From positions 1 to 64,000 of the forward strand of contig NZ_BPQS01000010.1 in NCBI RefSeq assembly GCF_022179385.1: a stretch of 64,000 bases of DNA, in the 5' to 3' direction. The notes under the pieces are model-generated. The model was not told the DNA's origin. It did no database searches and worked only from the letters and a program-made list of their open reading frames with translations. Positions within the stretch are counted from its first letter, which is position 1, and the number at the start of each line of letters is the position of its first letter. The translations under genes were made by a program, and so were the position numbers. This document shows, in pieces, positions 27,376 through 39,856 of this stretch. The stretch is from Methylobacterium longum. GTDB taxonomy: Bacteria > Pseudomonadota > Alphaproteobacteria > Rhizobiales > Beijerinckiaceae.

Positions 27376-28656
27376 TTACTCCGCCGGCGAGACCACGGTG
27401 CCGACGTGGTCGAGGCGCTGATCGGTCGTAGTGAGCTGGCCCTCCCACTTGGCGACCGCCACGGTGGCGACGCTGTTGCCCAGCACGTTCGTCGCCGAGC
27501 GGCCCATGTCGAGGAACTGGTCGATGCCGATGATCAGCAGCAGACCCGCTTCCGGGATGTTGAACTGCGTCAGGGTCGCCGAGATCACCACCAGGGAGGC
27601 GCGCGGCACGCCGGCCATGCCCTTCGAGGTCACCATCAGCAGGAACAGCATCGTCAGCTGCTGGCCCCAGGTCAGCGGGATGTTGTAGGCCTGGGCGATG
27701 AACATCACCGCGAAGGTGCAGTACATCATCGAACCATCGAGGTTGAACGAGTAGCCCATCGGCAGCACGAACGACGTGATGCGGTTGGGCACGCCGAACT
27801 TCTCGAGGTTCGTCAGCATCTTCGGGTAGGCCGCCTCGCTCGACGCGGTCGAGAAGGCGAGCACGAACGGCTCCTTGATCAGGTTGATCAGGCGCATGAT
27901 GCCCCCGCCCCCGAGCATCAGGAAGCCCACGCCCATCAGGAGCGCCCAGAGCACGCCGAGGCCGATGTAGAACTCGACCAGGAACTTGCCGTAGGTGACC
28001 AGCACGCCGATCCCCTGCGTGGTGATCGTCGCCGCGATGGCGGCGAACACCGCGACGGGCGCGAACATCATCACGTAGCCCGTGACCTTGAGCATGACGT
28101 CGGCCAGGCCCTCGATCCCCCGCGCGAGGAAGTGCCCCTTCTCGCCGAGCGCGGCCAAGCCCACGCCGAAGAAGATCGAGAACACGACGATCTGCAGGAT
28201 CTCGTTGTTGGCCATCGCCTCGACGGCGCTCTTGGGCACGAGGTGGGTGACGAATTCCTTGAGGGAGAGCGAGGCGGTCTTCAGGCCGGTCCCGGCCCCG
28301 ACGTCGGGCAGCGGCAGGTTCAGGTTGACGCCGGGCTGCATGATGTTGACCAGGATCAGGCCCAGCATCAGCGAGCAGAACGAGGCGCCCACGAACCAGA
28401 GCAGCGCCTTGCCGCCGACGCGCCCGACCGCGGCGGTGTCGCCGAGATGCGCGATGCCCACCACCAGCGTCGAGAACACCAGCGGCGCGATGATCATCTT
28501 GATCAGCCGCAGGAAGACGTCGGACACCAGGGCGATGTAGCCGGCGATCTCCTTGGCGGTCTGCGGGTCCGGCCACGTGATGCTGCAGGCGTAGCCCACG
28601 GCGATCCCGAGCAGCATGCCGATGAAGATCATGGTCGTGAGTCGCGAACCTGACAT
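27376..28656 (-). CDS. dctA: Dicarboxylate/amino acid:cation symporter (DctA/GltP family)
   Basis: 426 residues with 8 membrane helices and two re-entrant loops. FSTASSEAAYPKMLTNLEKFGVP gives the HP1 serine-rich motif, FVLPMGYSFNLDGSMMY the TM7 NMDGT-like motif, and MVTSKGMAGVPRAS the HP2. These define the DAACS family, which takes up C4-dicarboxylates or glutamate/aspartate. Family-level call is firm; DctA versus GltP is not decided, though a sigma-54-like promoter 60 bp upstream favours dctA-type regulation. Divergent from livH. Confidence 0.88.
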   Translation of the reverse strand: MSGSRLTTMIFIGMLLGIAVGYACSITWPDPQTAKEIAGYIALVSDVFLRLIKMIIAPLVFSTLVVGIAHLGDTAAVGRVGGKALLWFVGASFCSLMLGLILVNIMQPGVNLNLPLPDVGAGTGLKTASLSLKEFVTHLVPKSAVEAMANNEILQIVVFSIFFGVGLAALGEKGHFLARGIEGLADVMLKVTGYVMMFAPVAVFAAIAATITTQGIGVLVTYGKFLVEFYIGLGVLWALLMGVGFLMLGGGGIMRLINLIKEPFVLAFSTASSEAAYPKMLTNLEKFGVPNRITSFVLPMGYSFNLDGSMMYCTFAVMFIAQAYNIPLTWGQQLTMLFLLMVTSKGMAGVPRASLVVISATLTQFNIPEAGLLLIIGIDQFLDMGRSATNVLGNSVATVAVAKWEGQLTTTDQRLDHVGTVVSPAE

Positions 28657-28712
28657 CGGTACAGCTCCTCGCCAGCGCTCGGGATGAGCGAGTATTTCTG
28701 TTCGTTAACGTG

Positions 28713-28729
28713 AAGCACGAACTACGCCA
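28713..28729 (-). promoter_or_regulatory. Candidate sigma-54 promoter of dctA
   Basis: On the minus strand TGGCGTAGTTCGTGCTT has GG and GC separated by exactly 10 bp, as in the -24/-12 consensus TGGCAC-N5-TTGCW, with two deviations. It is about 60 bp upstream of the dctA start. An overlapping inverted repeat GTTCGT/ACGAAC spans 28700-28722. rhizobial dctA is known to be RpoN/DctD dependent; applying this here is inference. Confidence 0.5.
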
Positions 28730-28897
28730 CACGCAAGCCCATCCGAGGTCCGTTACTGGCTCGGTCGACTGTTTTCATGCAACGCTCAGGCGGCGATGAA
28801 ACCTGTGGCCGCCGTGCGACCGCTGCGGTACGAGACTTGCCCCGCCGCGCTGCCTGCGGTCTCCAGAGGCGGCACGGCACAGCGCGCGCGAGAGTTC

Positions 28898-29815
28898 ATG
28901 GACGTCTTCGTACAGCAGTTGATCAACGGGCTGACGCTCGGCTCGATCTACGGCCTGATCGCCATCGGCTACACCATGGTGTTCGGCATCATCGGCATGG
29001 TGAATTTCGCCCACGGCGACGTCTTCATGGTCTCCTGCTTCATCGCGCTGATCACCTTCCTGCTGCTGACGGCCTGGCTCGGGGTCAGCTCCATCGCGCT
29101 GGCGTTCCTGGTGGTGCTGGTGATCACCATGGCGCTCACCGCCCTGTGGGGCTGGGCGATCGAGCGCGTGGCCTATCGGCCGCTGCGCGGGTCGTTCCGC
29201 CTCGCGCCGCTGATCTCGGCGATCGGCGTGTCCATCTTCCTGTCGAACTTCGTGCAGGTGGTGCAGGGCGCCCGCAACAAGCCGACGCCGCCGATGCTGT
29301 CGGGCGGGATCACGTTGTTCGAGCGCGACGGCTACGCGGTGTTCCTCGCCTGGAAGCAGGTGCTGATCATGGGGGTGACCGCCGTGCTGCTCACGGGCTT
29401 CTGGTACCTCGTGCAGCGGACGCCCTTCGGCCGGGCGCAGCGCGCCTGCGAGCAGGACCGCAAGATGGCGGCGCTGCTCGGCATCGACGTCGACCGCACG
29501 ATCTCGCTGACCTTCGTGCTGGGTGCCGGCCTCGCGGCGGTCGCCGGGGTGCTGTACCTGATGTACTACGGCGTCGTGTCCTTCTCGGACGGGTTCGTGC
29601 CCGGCGTGAAGGCCTTCACGGCCGCGGTCCTGGGGGGAATCGGCTCCCTGCCCGGCGCCGTGCTCGGCGGCCTGATCATCGGTCTGATCGAGACGTTCTG
29701 GTCCGCCTACTTCTCCATCGAGTACAAGGACGTCGCCGCCTTCTCGATCTTGGCGATCGTGCTGATCTTCATGCCGTCGGGCATCCTGGGCCGGCCCGAG
29801 GTCGAGAAAGTCTGA
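28898..29815 (+). CDS. livH: Branched-chain amino acid ABC transporter permease LivH
   Basis: 305 residues from ATG 28898 ([31 protein letters not shown]), the canonical LivH start; an upstream ATG at 28796 would add a non-hydrophobic 34 residues. Eight or so membrane segments; the loop [21 protein letters not shown] is the EAA-like coupling region contacting the ATPase, and [16 protein letters not shown] is conserved. First gene of livH-M-G-F. Its stop overlaps the livM ATG. Confidence 0.96.
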   Translation: MDVFVQQLINGLTLGSIYGLIAIGYTMVFGIIGMVNFAHGDVFMVSCFIALITFLLLTAWLGVSSIALAFLVVLVITMALTALWGWAIERVAYRPLRGSFRLAPLISAIGVSIFLSNFVQVVQGARNKPTPPMLSGGITLFERDGYAVFLAWKQVLIMGVTAVLLTGFWYLVQRTPFGRAQRACEQDRKMAALLGIDVDRTISLTFVLGAGLAAVAGVLYLMYYGVVSFSDGFVPGVKAFTAAVLGGIGSLPGAVLGGLIIGLIETFWSAYFSIEYKDVAAFSILAIVLIFMPSGILGRPEVEKV

Positions 29816-31209
29816 TGGCGCGTTCCCAGGCTGCGCTTCCCGAATCCGTGATGGCCGGCATCCTGCGCGACGCCGCCCTCTACGCCCTCGTCGCCTTCGG
29901 CCTCTGCGTGCCGATCATCGCCTACCGGACCGAGCCGGGACCCGGCAGCGAGCTGGTGCTCGTGCCGCGCTGGGGTCTGGTGGCGGCGCTCTGCGCGGTG
30001 ATCTTCGTCGCCCGCATCGTCCAGCGCCTCGTGCTCCTGCGCCGGGACGCGCGGCGGGCGCTGACGCCCTCCCCGGCGCAGGCCACGGAGGCCGTGCACG
30101 GCGAGCCCGACGCCGGTCAGAAGACCTCGAAGCTCGGCCTCTGGCTGTTCATCGGCGTCGCCCTGACCCTGCCGATCCTCTCGGCCCTGGCCACAGGCGG
30201 CCTGTCCTCGGCCCGCTACTGGATCGACCTCGGCATCCTGATCCTCACCTACGTGATGCTCGGCTGGGGCCTGAACATCGTGGTCGGCCTCGCGGGCCTG
30301 CTCGACCTCGGCTACGTCGCCTTCTACGCGGTCGGGGCCTATTCCTACGCGCTGCTGTCGACCACCTTCGGCCTGTCCTTCTGGGTCTGCCTGCCGCTCG
30401 CCGGCGTGTTCGCGGGCGTATGGGGCATGATCCTGGGCTTTCCCGTCCTGCGCCTGCGCGGCGACTACCTCGCCATCGTGACCCTGGCCTTCGGCGAGAT
30501 CATCCGCCTCGTCCTCATCAACTGGACCGACGTCACCGGGGGCGGCGCCGGCATCTCGTCGATCCCCCGCGCGACCTTCTTCGGGATCCCGTTCACGGCG
30601 GGAGAGGACGGGTTCGCGGCCACCTTCGGCATCCCGTTCGACTCGATGCACCGGCTCGTGTTCCTGTACTACCTGATCCTCGCGCTCGCCCTGATCACCA
30701 ACTTCGTCACCCTGCGCCTGCGCCGCCTGCCGATCGGGCGGGCCTGGGAGGCCCTGCGCGAGGACGAGATCGCCTGCCGGTCGCTCGGCATCGACACCAC
30801 CGCCACGAAGCTCACGGCCTTCGCCCTGGGGGCGGCCTTCGGGGGCATCGCCGGATCGTTCTTTGCGGTCCGCCAGGGCTTCATCAGCCCGGAGAGCTTC
30901 AACTTCCTGGAGAGCGCCATCATCCTGGCGATCGTGGTGCTGGGCGGCATGGGCAGCCAGGTCGGCGTCGCCATCGCCGCCGTGGCCATGGTCGGCGGCC
31001 CGGAGATGCTGCGCAACCTCGGCTTCCTGAAGGCCGTGTTCGGCGAGGGGTTCGATCCCAACGAGTACCGCCTGCTGCTGTTCGGGCTCGCCATGGTGGC
31101 CATGATGGTCTGGCGGCCGCGGGGGCTGATCTCGGAGCGCCTGCCCTCGGTGTCGCTGGGCCAGCGGCGTGCGGTCTCGGGCGCCCACGTGAGCGAGGGG
31201 CACGGCTGA
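29815..31209 (+). CDS. livM: Branched-chain amino acid ABC transporter permease LivM
   Basis: 464 residues, starting at the ATG that overlaps the livH stop (TGATG). The N-terminal ~120 residues hold two membrane segments and a hydrophilic Arg/Ala-rich loop, then comes the conserved core [33 protein letters not shown] and [26 protein letters not shown], the coupling helix. Ends in a charged tail. Overlaps livG by one base. Confidence 0.96.
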   Translation: MARSQAALPESVMAGILRDAALYALVAFGLCVPIIAYRTEPGPGSELVLVPRWGLVAALCAVIFVARIVQRLVLLRRDARRALTPSPAQATEAVHGEPDAGQKTSKLGLWLFIGVALTLPILSALATGGLSSARYWIDLGILILTYVMLGWGLNIVVGLAGLLDLGYVAFYAVGAYSYALLSTTFGLSFWVCLPLAGVFAGVWGMILGFPVLRLRGDYLAIVTLAFGEIIRLVLINWTDVTGGGAGISSIPRATFFGIPFTAGEDGFAATFGIPFDSMHRLVFLYYLILALALITNFVTLRLRRLPIGRAWEALREDEIACRSLGIDTTATKLTAFALGAAFGGIAGSFFAVRQGFISPESFNFLESAIILAIVVLGGMGSQVGVAIAAVAMVGGPEMLRNLGFLKAVFGEGFDPNEYRLLLFGLAMVAMMVWRPRGLISERLPSVSLGQRRAVSGAHVSEGHG

Positions 31210-32113
31210 TGGCGGCGGATGCGGACGTCCCGGTGGCGCCTGTCGCCCCGCCGGTGCTCGCCGTCGAGCACCTGACCATGCGGTTCGGCGGCCTCACCGC
31301 CGTCTCCGACCTGTCCTTCGCGGCACGGCGCGGCGACATCACCGCGCTGATCGGCCCGAACGGGGCCGGCAAGACCACGGTCTTCAACTGCATCACCGGC
31401 TTCTACAAGCCCACCGAGGGCATGCTGACGCTGGCGCATTCCGACGGCACGACGCACCTTCTGGAGCGGCTGCCCAACCACAAGGTCAACCGCACCGCCC
31501 GGGTGGCCCGCACCTTCCAGAACATCCGCCTGTTCCAGGGCATGACCGTGCTGGAGAACCTGCTGGTCGCCCAACACGCGCCGCTGATGCGCGCCTCGGG
31601 CTACACGATCCTGGGGCTGCTCGGCCTCAAGACCTACCAGGACGCTCAAGCGGCCGCGATCGAGCGGGCCAAGGCGTGGCTCGACCGCATCGACCTGTTG
31701 AAGCGGGCCGACGATCCGGCGGGCGCCCTGCCCTACGGGGCGCAGCGGCGCCTCGAGATCGCCCGGGCGATGTGCACCGATCCGGTCCTGCTTTGCCTCG
31801 ACGAGCCGGCGGCCGGCCTCAATCCGCGTGAATCGGCGGAACTCAACGGGCTCCTGCGCCACATCCGCGACGCGCACGATACCTCGGTGCTGCTGATCGA
31901 GCACGACATGTCGGTGGTGATGCAGATCTCCGACCACGTCGTCGTGCTGGATTACGGCGTGAAGATCGCCGACGGTTCCCCCGCCGAGGTGCGGGCCGAC
32001 CCGAAGGTGATCGCCGCCTATCTCGGCGTCGAGGACGAGGAGGTGGAGGCCGTGGAGGCCGAGGTCGGGATCACCGTGCCGCACGCGGACGACGTCCAGA
32101 CGGGGCAATCGGC

Positions 32114-32117
<4 letters not shown>
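31209..32117 (+). CDS. livG: Branched-chain amino acid ABC transporter ATPase LivG
   Basis: 302 residues. Walker [10 protein letters not shown] at about residues 46-54, LivG-type signature [15 protein letters not shown], Walker [17 protein letters not shown] and the H-loop [11 protein letters not shown]. The acidic C-terminal tail ([13 protein letters not shown]) is an extra 30 residues beyond the usual LivG end. Cytoplasmic partner of LivH/M; overlaps livF by 4 bp. Confidence 0.96.
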
Positions 32118-32907
<790 letters not shown>

Positions 32908-32911
<4 letters not shown>

Positions 32912-33285
32912 GCATGCTGCAGGGGATCCTGTACGAGGAGCCATCGGCCTGGCTGTTCCTGCTCGTCACCGTGGTGATGGGCGGCTGGGCCGGCTGGATG
33001 GCGGCACGCGGCATCGCCCGGGGCTGGCGGCCGTTCTGGCACTGCGCGCTGGCCCTGTTGCTGGTGGCGGCCGCCGTGCGCTTCATCCACTACGCCCTCT
33101 TTTCGGGCACGCTGCTGTCGCTGCACTACTATGCGGTCGACGCGGTCGTCGTCATGATCATCGGCGCGGCGGGCTTCCGCTACACGCGGACGCGCCAGAT
33201 GACGAGCCAGTACCGCTGGCTCTACGAGAAGACCTCACCGCTGACTTGGCGCGAGCGGGCGCCGGCGGCGGGCGAGGTCCGATGA
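32908..33285 (+). CDS. Small membrane protein of the liv operon
   Basis: 125 residues, overlapping livF by 4 bp. Three or four membrane segments (LFLLVTVVMGGWAGWMAARG, ALALLLVAAAVRFIHYALF, AVVVMIIGAAGF), conserved centre RFIHYALFSGTLLSLHYY, and a charged cytoplasmic tail with YRWLYEKTSPLTWR. I recall homologues between livF and livK in other alphaproteobacterial operons, annotated only as a domain of unknown function (DUF6867, from memory). Its fixed position suggests a modifier of the transporter; function unknown. Confidence 0.85.
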
Positions 33286-33303
33286 GTGCGGCCGGATCCG
33301 CAC
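33286..33303 (+). other. Intercistronic hairpin upstream of livK
   Basis: GTGCGG (33286-33291) and CCGCAC (33298-33303), 6-base loop, start one base after the preceding stop codon and lie 32 bp before livK. May be a processing or stabilising site letting the binding protein be made in excess. Inference. Confidence 0.3.
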
Positions 33304-33334
33304 GTGCGGTCCTGACACTGAGGGGAAGTACGCG

Positions 33335-34456
<1,122 letters not shown>

Positions 34457-34489
34457 GCCGCACCAGCCGTCGACACGGCTCTTCAGCGC

Positions 34490-34532
34490 AGCGCCGCCCC
34501 GCGAGACAGTGCGGGACGGCGCTGTCGTTTTC
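34490..34532 (+). terminator. Rho-independent terminator of the liv operon
   Basis: AGCGCCGCCCCGC (34490-34502) pairs with GCGGGACGGCGCT (34511-34523), a 13-bp stem with one mismatch, followed by GTCGTTTT. It lies 34 bp beyond the livK stop. Confidence 0.75.
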
Positions 34533-34850
34533 TATGCCGGGGATTCGTCAGCCAAGATGACGGTTCCGTCCTCCACACCGCGTGCGTGCGCTTAAGAAGT
34601 GTGCATGATGCTGGCGGCGCGAGCGTGAGGCCGGCTCGGCGCCTGGGAGGAGGCCATGGGGGCGGCAGGGATCGCATCTGCGTGCGTCCGCACGCGCATG
34701 ACCGCGCCCTGTCCGCATTCGGCCGCAGGTCCGCGCGGCACCTCGACCCGTCTCCCGGCACCATCATTGCAAAGCGTCGCCCGAGCGGGCGGGCCCGCAG
34801 GCCCCGCCCCCAGCCGACACCGTTCGGCCCGATCCAGGAGTTCCGTACCG
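34533..34850. other. Regulatory gap upstream of gltI
   Basis: About 318 bp between the liv terminator and gltI. No convincing gene on either strand. It contains the sigma-54-like element at 34756-34771. The remainder is GC-rich without a recognisable structure. Confidence 0.5.
34756..34771 (+). promoter_or_regulatory. Candidate sigma-54 promoter of gltI
   Basis: CGGCACCATCATTGCA (34756-34771) matches TGGCAC-N5-TTGCA at all but the first base, with GG and GC separated by exactly 10 bp. It is 80 bp upstream of gltI. Nitrogen (NtrC) control of glutamate/aspartate uptake would fit. No enhancer site was identified. Confidence 0.6.
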
Positions 34851-35774
34851 ATGCAGTCTGATATCGCTCGCCGCGGCTTGGCCGCGGCGCTGGGCCTGAC
34901 CCTCGCCCTCGCGCCCCTGAGCCTGCGGGCTGAGGAACTGACCGGCACCCTCAAGAAGGTGAAGGACACCGGCGCCATCGTCATCGGCTACCGCGACGCC
35001 TCCGTACCCTTCTCGTATCTCGGCGCCGACCAGAAGCCGATCGGCTACGCGATGGATATCTGCTTCAAGATCGCCGACGCTGTGAAGGCCAATCTCGGCC
35101 TTCCGAACCTCGAGGTGAAGCTCAACCCGGTCACCTCGGCCACCCGCATCCCGCTGATGGCCAACGGCACGATCGACCTCGAATGCGGCTCCACCACCAA
35201 CAACGCCGAGCGCGAGAAGCAGGTGTGGTTCACCAACTCGCACTTCCTCACCGCGACCCGCTACGTCTCGAAGAAGTCGGCCAATCTGCATACGATCGAA
35301 GACCTGAAGGGCAAGACCGTCGTGTCGACCTCGGGCACCACGAACATCAAGCAGATCAACGAGGCCAACACGGAGCGGAAGCTCGGCCTGACGATCCTCC
35401 CCGCCAAGGACCACGCCGAGGCGTTCCTGATGGTCGAGACCGGCCGCGCCGTGGCCTTCGTGATGGACGACGTGCTGCTCGCCTCGCTGGCCGCCTCGTC
35501 GAAGGACCCGTCCGCCTACGAGATCTCCACCGAGGCCCTGTCGAAGCCTGAGCCCTACGGCATCATGCTGCGCAAGGACGACACCGCCTTCAAGAAGGTC
35601 GCGGATGCCGCCACCGCCAAGCTGTACACCAGCCCCGACGGCAAGGCCCTCTACGACAAGTGGTTCACGCAGGCGATCCCGCCGCGCAACATCAACCTCA
35701 ACCTGCCGATGAGCGCGGAGATGAAGAAGCAGTTCACCACGCCGATCTCCAGCCCCGATCCGGCGGCCTACTGA
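34851..35774 (+). CDS. gltI: Glutamate/aspartate ABC transporter binding protein GltI
   Basis: 307 residues from ATG 34851, preceded by CAGGAG. Signal peptide with Arg-Arg (IARRGLAAALGLTLALAPLSLRA). Mature part has GTLKKVKDTGAIVIGYRDASVPFSYL, LECGSTTNNAEREKQV and EPYGIMLRKDD, typical of GltI. The substrate is bound in the periplasm and passed to GltJK. Separated from gltJ by 274 bp that include a long palindromic repeat. Confidence 0.94.
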   Translation: MQSDIARRGLAAALGLTLALAPLSLRAEELTGTLKKVKDTGAIVIGYRDASVPFSYLGADQKPIGYAMDICFKIADAVKANLGLPNLEVKLNPVTSATRIPLMANGTIDLECGSTTNNAEREKQVWFTNSHFLTATRYVSKKSANLHTIEDLKGKTVVSTSGTTNIKQINEANTERKLGLTILPAKDHAEAFLMVETGRAVAFVMDDVLLASLAASSKDPSAYEISTEALSKPEPYGIMLRKDDTAFKKVADAATAKLYTSPDGKALYDKWFTQAIPPRNINLNLPMSAEMKKQFTTPISSPDPAAY

Positions 35775-35874
35775 GGCCGGTCCACGATGCGGCGCATCGC
35801 GGGCAAGGGCCCGCGGTGCGCCACGACAGGCGGAGGATCCGTCCGACTGTCCGAGCCTGAAGTCTCGAGGCTCT

Positions 35875-36009
35875 CCCATCCTCACCCGCTTCCTGAGGTG
35901 CCGAGGCGCAGCGGAGGCCTCGCAGGAGGCCTCGGGGAGCGCGGCGCCTTCCGGAGCCCTCCTCGGAGGCCCGCCGACGCGGGCGCCTCAGGATGCGGGC
36001 GGGGATGGG
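35875..36009. repeat. Interspersed palindromic repeat, copy B
   Basis: About 135 bp imperfect palindrome with outer arms cccatcctcacccgcttcctgagg and cctcaggatgcgggcggggatggg, and inner arms near gcggaggcctcgcaggaggcc and ggagccctcctcggaggcc. Shares layout with copy A (19433-19546). It sits in the gltI-gltJ intercistronic gap, so the transcript can form a long stable hairpin, as REP elements do between malE and malF in E. coli. Confidence 0.78.
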
Positions 36010-36048
36010 ACGGGCCGGGCACGCAGTACCTCTCTCAGAAGCGGCGCG

Positions 36049-36771
36049 ATGAACTACAACTGGAACTGGCGGATCTTCTTCGACGCCTCCCCGGAGGGCA
36101 ACGGCACGTATCTCGACATGCTGCTCTCGGGGCTCATGTGGACGATCGCGACGGCGCTCTGCTCCTGGGTGATCGCCTTCTTCCTCGGGTCGCTGATCGG
36201 CGTGCTGCGCACCCTGCCGTCGAAGACCGCGAACGCGATCGGGACGGCCTACGTCGAGATGTTCCGTAACGTGCCGCTGCTGGTGCAGATGTTCCTCTGG
36301 TACTTCGTGCTGCCCGAGGTGGTGCCCACCCGGATCGGCGACGCGATCAAGCAACTGCCGGATGCGCCGTTCTACACCGCGGTGGTGTGCCTCGGCTTCT
36401 TCACCGCCTCCCGCGTCGCCGAGCAGGTCCGCGCCGGCATCCAGGCGCTGCCGCGGGGCCAGCGCATGGCCGGTACCGCCATGGGCTTCACGACCTACCA
36501 GACCTACCGCTACGTGCTGCTGCCGAACGCCTACCGGATCATCCTGCCGCCGATGACCTCGGAATTCCTCAACAACCTGAAGAACACGTCCGTGGCACTG
36601 ACCATCGGCCTGCTGGAACTGACCGCCCGGGCCCGCTCGATGCAGGAATTCTCCTTCCAGGTGTTCGAGGCGTTCACGGCCGCGACCGTGCTGTACGTGA
36701 TCATCAACCTCGTGGTCGTCACGGCGGCGACCTTCCTGGAGAAGGCGGTCGCCATCCCCGGCCAGCGCTGA
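36049..36771 (+). CDS. gltJ: Glutamate/aspartate ABC transporter permease GltJ
   Basis: 240 residues. Starts [11 protein letters not shown]. Five or so membrane helices; [21 protein letters not shown] is the polar amino-acid permease hallmark, and [38 protein letters not shown] is the EAA coupling loop. Works with GltK, GltL and GltI. gltK follows after 54 bp. Confidence 0.95.
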   Translation: MNYNWNWRIFFDASPEGNGTYLDMLLSGLMWTIATALCSWVIAFFLGSLIGVLRTLPSKTANAIGTAYVEMFRNVPLLVQMFLWYFVLPEVVPTRIGDAIKQLPDAPFYTAVVCLGFFTASRVAEQVRAGIQALPRGQRMAGTAMGFTTYQTYRYVLLPNAYRIILPPMTSEFLNNLKNTSVALTIGLLELTARARSMQEFSFQVFEAFTAATVLYVIINLVVVTAATFLEKAVAIPGQR

Positions 36772-36825
36772 GGGCCGCCCGCTTCCGATCCTCCGCCGTC
36801 CGACGGCCACCGCGAACAGGCCCCG

Positions 36826-37518
36826 ATGCTCTCGAATTTCGACTTCTCCGTCATCGCCTCGTCCCTGCCCTACCTGTTCGGCCAGGGCATGGTCTTCACC
36901 GTGACCCTGACCGCCCTGGCGGCGGTCGGCGGCGTGATCATCGGCACGCTGCTGGCGATGGCGCGGCTCTCGGGCATCCCCGGCCTGTGGCACCTCGCCA
37001 AGGGCTACGTCGAGCTGTGCCGCTCGCTGCCGCTGGTGCTGGTGATCTTCTGGTTCTACTTCCTGGTGCCGTATATCGGCGCCTACGTGACCGGGTCGAC
37101 GACGCCGATCCAGGTGGGCGCCTTCCCGTCGGCGCTCATCACGTTCATGGCCTTCGAGGCCGCCTACTTCTCGGAGATCATGCGGGCCGGCATCCAGTCG
37201 ATCCCGAAGGGCCAGACCGCCGCCGCCCAGGCCGTCGGGATGAACTACTGGCAGACCATGGGCAACGTCGTCCTGCCCCAGGCCTTCCGCAACATGCTGC
37301 CGCTGCTGCTGACCCAGACCATCGTCCTGTTCCAGGACACCTCGCTGGTCTACGTGCTGTCGCTCACAGACTTCATGGGCGCCGCCTCGAAGATCGCCCA
37401 GCGCGACGGCCGTCTCGTCGAGATGTATATCTTCGCCGCGGTGGTCTATTTTGCGATCTGCTTCTCGGCCTCGTTCCTGGTGCGCCGCCTGCAGCGCCGC
37501 GTGGCCATCATCCGCTGA
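36826..37518 (+). CDS. gltK: Glutamate/aspartate ABC transporter permease GltK
   Basis: 230 residues. [32 protein letters not shown] at the N-terminus, [23 protein letters not shown] and the EAA loop [29 protein letters not shown] identify a HisM/GltK-type permease; second membrane subunit of the importer. gltL starts 20 bp downstream. Confidence 0.95.
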   Translation: MLSNFDFSVIASSLPYLFGQGMVFTVTLTALAAVGGVIIGTLLAMARLSGIPGLWHLAKGYVELCRSLPLVLVIFWFYFLVPYIGAYVTGSTTPIQVGAFPSALITFMAFEAAYFSEIMRAGIQSIPKGQTAAAQAVGMNYWQTMGNVVLPQAFRNMLPLLLTQTIVLFQDTSLVYVLSLTDFMGAASKIAQRDGRLVEMYIFAAVVYFAICFSASFLVRRLQRRVAIIR

Positions 37519-37538
37519 CCGACACTGGAGACCGCGTC

Positions 37539-38399
<861 letters not shown>

Positions 38400-38663
38400 C
38401 GGGCCGCGAGGAACCCGCCGGGGACCGCGGGAGCGCGCCGCGCCCGGCCTCTGCATCCGGCCGCCTCCGCGTCGCCGATCGGGCCGGCCTCACGCGCGGT
38501 CGGAGAGGTTCCCTCCCCGGCGGCGAGCCGGGCGCTGGCTGACGCCCGATACGGTCCCTGGGGCCGACGGCGCGGACACGGGAGCGCGCAGGTGGTCATC
38601 GCGCCGGCCGAGGGCGATGGACCGCGCGGCCGCCCGAACCCGGCGCGGACGGAGCGCTTCCCG

Positions 38664-39719
38664 TCACGCTCCGCCGGCTTCCTGACCCAGCGCCTCCTGC
38701 GCGGCCCGGTACTCCCGCCCGTGCTGGCAGTAGCCCTCGACGATGCGAATCATCATCGCGCGCTTCTCGGCGTCGAGGGGCGCGAGGATCCGGGCCGGGC
38801 GGCCCCCCCAGAGATAGCCGGCCTCCAGGATCTGGCCCGGATCGGTCGTGGCTCCGGCGGCCAGCATGACGTCGTCGGCGATCAGCGTGCCGGCCGCGAT
38901 GGTCGCGCCGATGCCGATCAGGGAGCGGGCGCCGATCCGGCAATCGGCGATGCGGACGTTGTGGGCGATGGTGACGTCCCGCCCGATCACGATCCCGTCC
39001 GCCCGGGATCGGATGACGGTATTGTCCTGGATGTTGGTGTCGGCGCCGACCACGATCGGGCCGACCTCGGCGTTGAGATCGCAGCAGAACAGCACGCTGG
39101 AGCCGGCACCGAGGCTCACCCGCCCGCGCAACCGGGCGGTGCGCGCCACGAACACGCTCGCCTCGACCTCCGCCGGTTCCCCGGCCGGGAAGGCTGACCC
39201 GTCGCCCATGCGCTCGCGCAGACGCTCGGCGCGCTCGGCGGCCTCCTCCGGCGCGATCGGGCGGCTCGGACGCGCCGGGCTGCCCGCATAGGCGTGGCCG
39301 CCGGGCAGGTGCGTCCGGGGGAACACGGTCGAACCCGCCTCGATCACCGCGCCGGCGCCGATCTCCGCGCCGTCGAGGATCACGACGTCGTCCTCGATCA
39401 CCACGTCGGAGCCGACCGTGCAGGCATGCACGACGCTGTTGCGCCCGACCGTGACGCGGTCGCCGACCTGGGTGCCGTGCGTCAGGGTGGCGATGTGGAC
39501 CGTCGAGCGGTGGCCGAGCCAAAAGCGGTCGCCGAGGGTGATGCTCTGCCCGTCGGCGCGAATCACCGCCTCGTCGCCGATCCAGGCCTGCGCGCCGATG
39601 CGGGCGGCGCCGATCACCGTGCTGCCGCGGCCGCACCAGACGGGGCGGCTCGCGAAATCCGGCAGGACGCCGTCATAGGCCAGGATCAGGTCGGGGGTCA
39701 CGCGAATATCCTTCTCCAC
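38664..39719 (-). CDS. Tandem gamma-carbonic-anhydrase-like (hexapeptide repeat) protein
   Basis: 351 residues holding two left-handed beta-helix units. The first (about residues 30-150) reads GRGSTVIGAARIGAQAWIGDEAVIRADG then GHRSTVHIATLTHGTQVGDRVTVGRNSVVHACTVG; the second (about 190-330) repeats the plan, with SLGAGSSVLFCCDLNAEVGPIVVGADTNIQDNTVI and SLIGIGATIAAGTLI. Each ends in a helix after a GSPAR- or GGRPAR-type turn. Most relatives are single-domain trimers near 175 residues. Putative metal-binding histidines are clearer in the first half. Enzyme activity unknown. Confidence 0.82.
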   Translation of the reverse strand: MEKDIRVTPDLILAYDGVLPDFASRPVWCGRGSTVIGAARIGAQAWIGDEAVIRADGQSITLGDRFWLGHRSTVHIATLTHGTQVGDRVTVGRNSVVHACTVGSDVVIEDDVVILDGAEIGAGAVIEAGSTVFPRTHLPGGHAYAGSPARPSRPIAPEEAAERAERLRERMGDGSAFPAGEPAEVEASVFVARTARLRGRVSLGAGSSVLFCCDLNAEVGPIVVGADTNIQDNTVIRSRADGIVIGRDVTIAHNVRIADCRIGARSLIGIGATIAAGTLIADDVMLAAGATTDPGQILEAGYLWGGRPARILAPLDAEKRAMMIRIVEGYCQHGREYRAAQEALGQEAGGA

Positions 39720-39856
39720 CGCCGGCCGGAGCCCGCGGGCTGATCCGGAGGATCGTGGATCGCGCGCCGGGCCGGCAGGGCGCGACGGAGGGTGTCATAT
39801 AGAGCCGGGATCGGATGTGACAGGCACGGCACTGGCCCCGACCGCCGCGTCCTCCT

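Noticed and set aside
34483..34767. Minus-strand frame between livK and gltI
   Set aside because: It overlaps the liv terminator and the candidate sigma-54 promoter and has no recognisable product.
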